DNA of 64,000 bases from Candidatus Omnitrophota bacterium. Lineage in GTDB: Bacteria > Omnitrophota > Gorgyraeia > Zapsychrales > Zapsychraceae. Of the stretch, positions 62,109 to 64,000 are shown piece after piece. The notes beneath the pieces were generated by a model. The model had not been told where the DNA came from. It saw only the letters and a program-made list of their open reading frames with translations, and did not search any database. The stretch spans positions 1 to 64,000 of the forward strand of contig JAGOSC010000004.1 in NCBI GenBank assembly GCA_018062515.1, read 5' to 3'. Position 1 is the stretch's first letter; each line of letters opens with the position of its first letter. The position numbers and the translations under genes were made by a program.

Positions 62109-62747
62109 TTATTTAAAAACATTTGAAAATTCTTCAATGACTTTTTGTTTCACCTGCTGCAAATCAAGTTTGAAACCTAATATGTTTGACATCGAATTCA
62201 TTTGAACATTTAATCCACATGGGTTAATGGCAGAAAACAAAGAAAGGTCGGTATTGACGTTGATTCCGATACCATGAAAGGAAACCCAACGTTTTACACC
62301 GATCCCCATAGAAACAATTTTTTTATCATCAACCCATACACCAGTTTGACCATTTTCTCGACGAGGATTAATGCCATAATGCCTCAAAACATTCATCGAA
62401 ATATCTTCCAACACTCTTAAGTATACATGTAAATCTTTTCCATACTCCGCCAAATTGATAATCGGATAAATAACTAATTGGCCGGGCGCATGTAATGTCA
62501 CATCTCCGCCGCGGTCGATATTTTTTACATCCATTCCGCGTTCATTTAACGCTTCCGTTGTAAATAAAATATTCTCCGCCTTGGTCATCCGTCCTTTAGT
62601 TAAAACGGCTGGATGTTCACACAAAATAAGAAACGGATTGGAATCAGCCAATACTTGGTCAACGTACTTTTTCTGTAAAGTATAGGCTTCTTGATAATCG
62701 ATTAAACCTAAATCGATCACGGTAAATTGTCTTTGTTTGATGGTCAT
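62109..62747 (-). CDS. lipB: octanoyl-[ACP]:protein N-octanoyltransferase
   Basis: Transfers octanoate from ACP to lipoyl domains. The 212-residue sequence has LILCEHPAVLTKGRM, NIDRGGDVTLHAPGQLVIYP, ENGQTGVWVDDKKIVSMGIG (Lys of the active site) and GINVNTDLSLFSAINPCGLN (active Cys). GGAGTG precedes the ATG, downstream of a hairpin. Pairs with the lipoyl-domain gene next to it. No lipA in the window. Confidence 0.95.
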   Translation of the reverse strand: MTIKQRQFTVIDLGLIDYQEAYTLQKKYVDQVLADSNPFLILCEHPAVLTKGRMTKAENILFTTEALNERGMDVKNIDRGGDVTLHAPGQLVIYPIINLAEYGKDLHVYLRVLEDISMNVLRHYGINPRRENGQTGVWVDDKKIVSMGIGVKRWVSFHGIGINVNTDLSLFSAINPCGLNVQMNSMSNILGFKLDLQQVKQKVIEEFSNVFK

Positions 62748-62762
62748 TTCACTCCAAAATGA

Positions 62763-62797
62763 TTAACCCCGTCCATCTTTTGATGAGCGGGGCTAAT
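62763..62797 (-). other. GC-rich hairpin in the lipB leader
   Basis: Arms AGCCCCG and CGGGGTT with an inner stem CTCATC/GATG and an AAAA loop on the minus strand, ending 16 nt before the lipB ATG and followed by ATCATTTT. The 3' arm and flank (AAAATGATTAACCCCGTCC on the plus strand, 62756-62774) recur before hisS. It may be a terminator of the upstream gene, an attenuator, or a dispersed repeat. Confidence 0.5.
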
Positions 62798-62805
62798 TAT
62801 ATCAA

Positions 62806-62825
62806 AACTCAATGACTATTGAGTT
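62806..62825 (-). terminator. weak hairpin after the dehydrogenase gene
   Basis: AT-rich 8-bp stem AACTCAAT/ATTGAGTT with a 4-nt loop, followed on the minus strand by TTTTGATAT, placed 3 bp beyond the stop. Low GC content and a short T-run make termination only partial at best. Confidence 0.4.
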
Positions 62826-62827
62826 AT

Positions 62828-64000
62828 TTATTTTTTTAGTTTCTTAACTTCAGCGTCCCAGGCGGATTTTAACTTCGGATTGTCAACCCATGACAACACA
62901 TAATTTGTGTAGGCTTCCCCGGTGACACCGTTTTCGCGTCCAGTCAGCATCATTTTTTTCTCAAACTGACCGCACATTTCCAAAGCCATATCTATTTTCT
63001 CTGCTTTGTCCGTATATCCAATATGTCTTAAAAGCATAGCCGAGGCCCTAATCATGGAACATGGATCAGCAAATTGAGCACGTCCTTCTTTCACCATGCG
63101 TGGCGCACTACCATGAATGGCTTCGAACATGCTCCAACGTTTTCCGATATTCGCACTTCCTGCTGTTCCAACACCACCTTGTAGCTGCGCGGCTTCGTCC
63201 GTTAAAATATCGCCGTAAAGATTTGGCATAACCATGACCTGAAATTCACTTCGTCTCGCCGGATCGATTAACTTAGCCGTCATGATATCGATGTACCATT
63301 CATCCAACGTAATCCCCGGGTATTCTGCTGAAATGCGTTTAGCAACTTTGGAAAAACGTCCATCCGTTGTTTTAACCACATTAGATTTCGTGACAGCTGT
63401 AACGCGTTTCTTTTTATTCTTTTTGGCATAGTCAAACGCCATGCGGATAATCCGTTCTGATCCTTGTTCGGTCGTCACGGTAAAATCCACACTCAAATCT
63501 TTAGTGACATCAATACCTTTTGAACCGACGATATACGCGCCTTCGGTATTTTCTCTGAAGAAAATCCAATCAATACCATCTTGAGGAATTTTGACCGGGC
63601 GCACATTGGCAAACAAATCTAAACTTCGTCGCATCGCGACATTAGCACTTTCAATATTCGGCCATCCATCGCCGGCCTGCGGGGTCGTGGTCGGCCCTTT
63701 TAAAATGACATGACAAGCCTTGATTTCCTTAAGAACATCATCGGGAATAGCCTTTTTTTGCTTCGCTCGATTTTCAATCGTTAAACCGGCAATGTCGCGA
63801 ATCTCAATCTTTCCCGATTTACTTTCTGACTTTAAAACATGCGTTAAGACACGTTGAGCATGTTTTGAAATAATTTCACCGATTCCGTCACCCCAGCACG
63901 AGCCGATAATAATTTTATCTAAAGATGAAAAATCCATAAAATCTTTGCTCTTTTTCATCTCTGCGACTCGTTTTAATTGTTCTTCAAGAATTAAACCGAA
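62828..64000 (-). CDS. isocitrate/isopropylmalate-type dehydrogenase (5' end outside window)
   Basis: Oxidative beta-decarboxylase family with NAD(P). Motifs: IIIGSCWGDGIGEI near the N-terminus, NVAMRRSLDLFANVRPVK with the substrate-binding Arg residues, FFRENTEGAY, VTKSNVVKTTDG, and the metal-site Asp block VMVMPNLYGDILTDEAAQLQ. It looks closest to isocitrate dehydrogenases. Reading continues open upstream of ATG 63958 to the window edge (LILEEQLKRVAEM), and no Shine-Dalgarno precedes that ATG, so the real start is probably beyond base 64000. Substrate is not settled. Confidence 0.88.
   Translation of the reverse strand, partial: FGLILEEQLKRVAEMKKSKDFMDFSSLDKIIIGSCWGDGIGEIISKHAQRVLTHVLKSESKSGKIEIRDIAGLTIENRAKQKKAIPDDVLKEIKACHVILKGPTTTPQAGDGWPNIESANVAMRRSLDLFANVRPVKIPQDGIDWIFFRENTEGAYIVGSKGIDVTKDLSVDFTVTTEQGSERIIRMAFDYAKKNKKKRVTAVTKSNVVKTTDGRFSKVAKRISAEYPGITLDEWYIDIMTAKLIDPARRSEFQVMVMPNLYGDILTDEAAQLQGGVGTAGSANIGKRWSMFEAIHGSAPRMVKEGRAQFADPCSMIRASAMLLRHIGYTDKAEKIDMALEMCGQFEKKMMLTGRENGVTGEAYTNYVLSWVDNPKLKSAWDAEVKKLKK

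Overview
The window looks like part of a chromosome from a diderm bacterium of the PVC lineage, most probably an Omnitrophota (candidate phylum OP3) genome. This rests on several gene families. There is a small basic protein with the N-terminus MSLHRSLR that is typical of PVC bacteria (46173 to 45928). A large secreted protein (33765 to 30688) has terminal domains that I recall mainly from Omnitrophota assemblies. GuaB3, a standalone ThiD2 next to ThiE, and a gspB-type gene starting MSIINDAL beside an ExeA ATPase point the same way. LpxL-like, GmhA and RfaE2 proteins, lipoproteins and TonB imply an LPS-bearing outer membrane. The species assignment is inference; no rRNA or tRNA gene was found.

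Layout. Almost everything is on the minus strand in tightly packed, often overlapping runs. 1-11024: ppdK (cut by the window edge), glyQS, an LpxL-like protein, panB, an NfnAB-like pair, small envelope proteins, tatD and dtd. 11136-16691 is a plus-strand island: an archaeal-type Hel308/Ski2 helicase followed by a tandem pair of paralogous polytopic membrane proteins. 16693-24023: recO, ybeY, pgpH-like, phoH, a LysM lipoprotein, aspS, hisS and an HU gene with its promoter. 24083-30648: dnaE, then guaB3-guaA with a near-consensus promoter. 30688-33928: the 1025-residue secreted protein with its own promoter. 33983-36117: groES-groEL with a CIRCE operator, promoter and terminator. 36186-41791: coaX, uvrB, a lipoprotein, a MazG-like protein, an RluA-family enzyme, two very small genes and two PilZ genes. 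41904-43282 is the second plus-strand unit (exeA-gspB-like). 43303-60475 is one long minus-strand array of 23 genes: aroB, envelope proteins, dgt, HIT, YfcE-like, thiE/thiD2, LPS heptose genes, pfkA, accBC, efp, pepP-like, aroQ and DUF1844. 60478-64000: tonB, a glycosyltransferase, a lone lipoyl-domain protein, lipB and an isocitrate/isopropylmalate-type dehydrogenase that runs off the right edge.

How the genes work together. PPDK and a phosphofructokinase with PPi-type active-site residues suggest a pyrophosphate-linked glycolysis. PanB and CoaX serve CoA synthesis, AccBC fatty acids, AroB and AroQ the shikimate pathway, GuaB3 and GuaA GMP synthesis, and ThiD2 and ThiE thiamine. Two PilZ proteins and a degenerate HD-GYP protein lie near an ExeA/GspB-like pair, suggesting cyclic-di-GMP control of a pilus or secretion apparatus.

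No gene-free stretch reaches 300 bases; the longest (33766-34033) holds a promoter, a long leader and the groEL terminator. No CRISPR array, insertion sequence, phage module, rRNA or tRNA was seen. The most unusual items are the secreted protein with an internal methyltransferase-like domain, an AspRS without its GAD domain, several enzymes that lost catalytic residues, and a recurring promoter layout in which the start codon sits at the expected transcription start.
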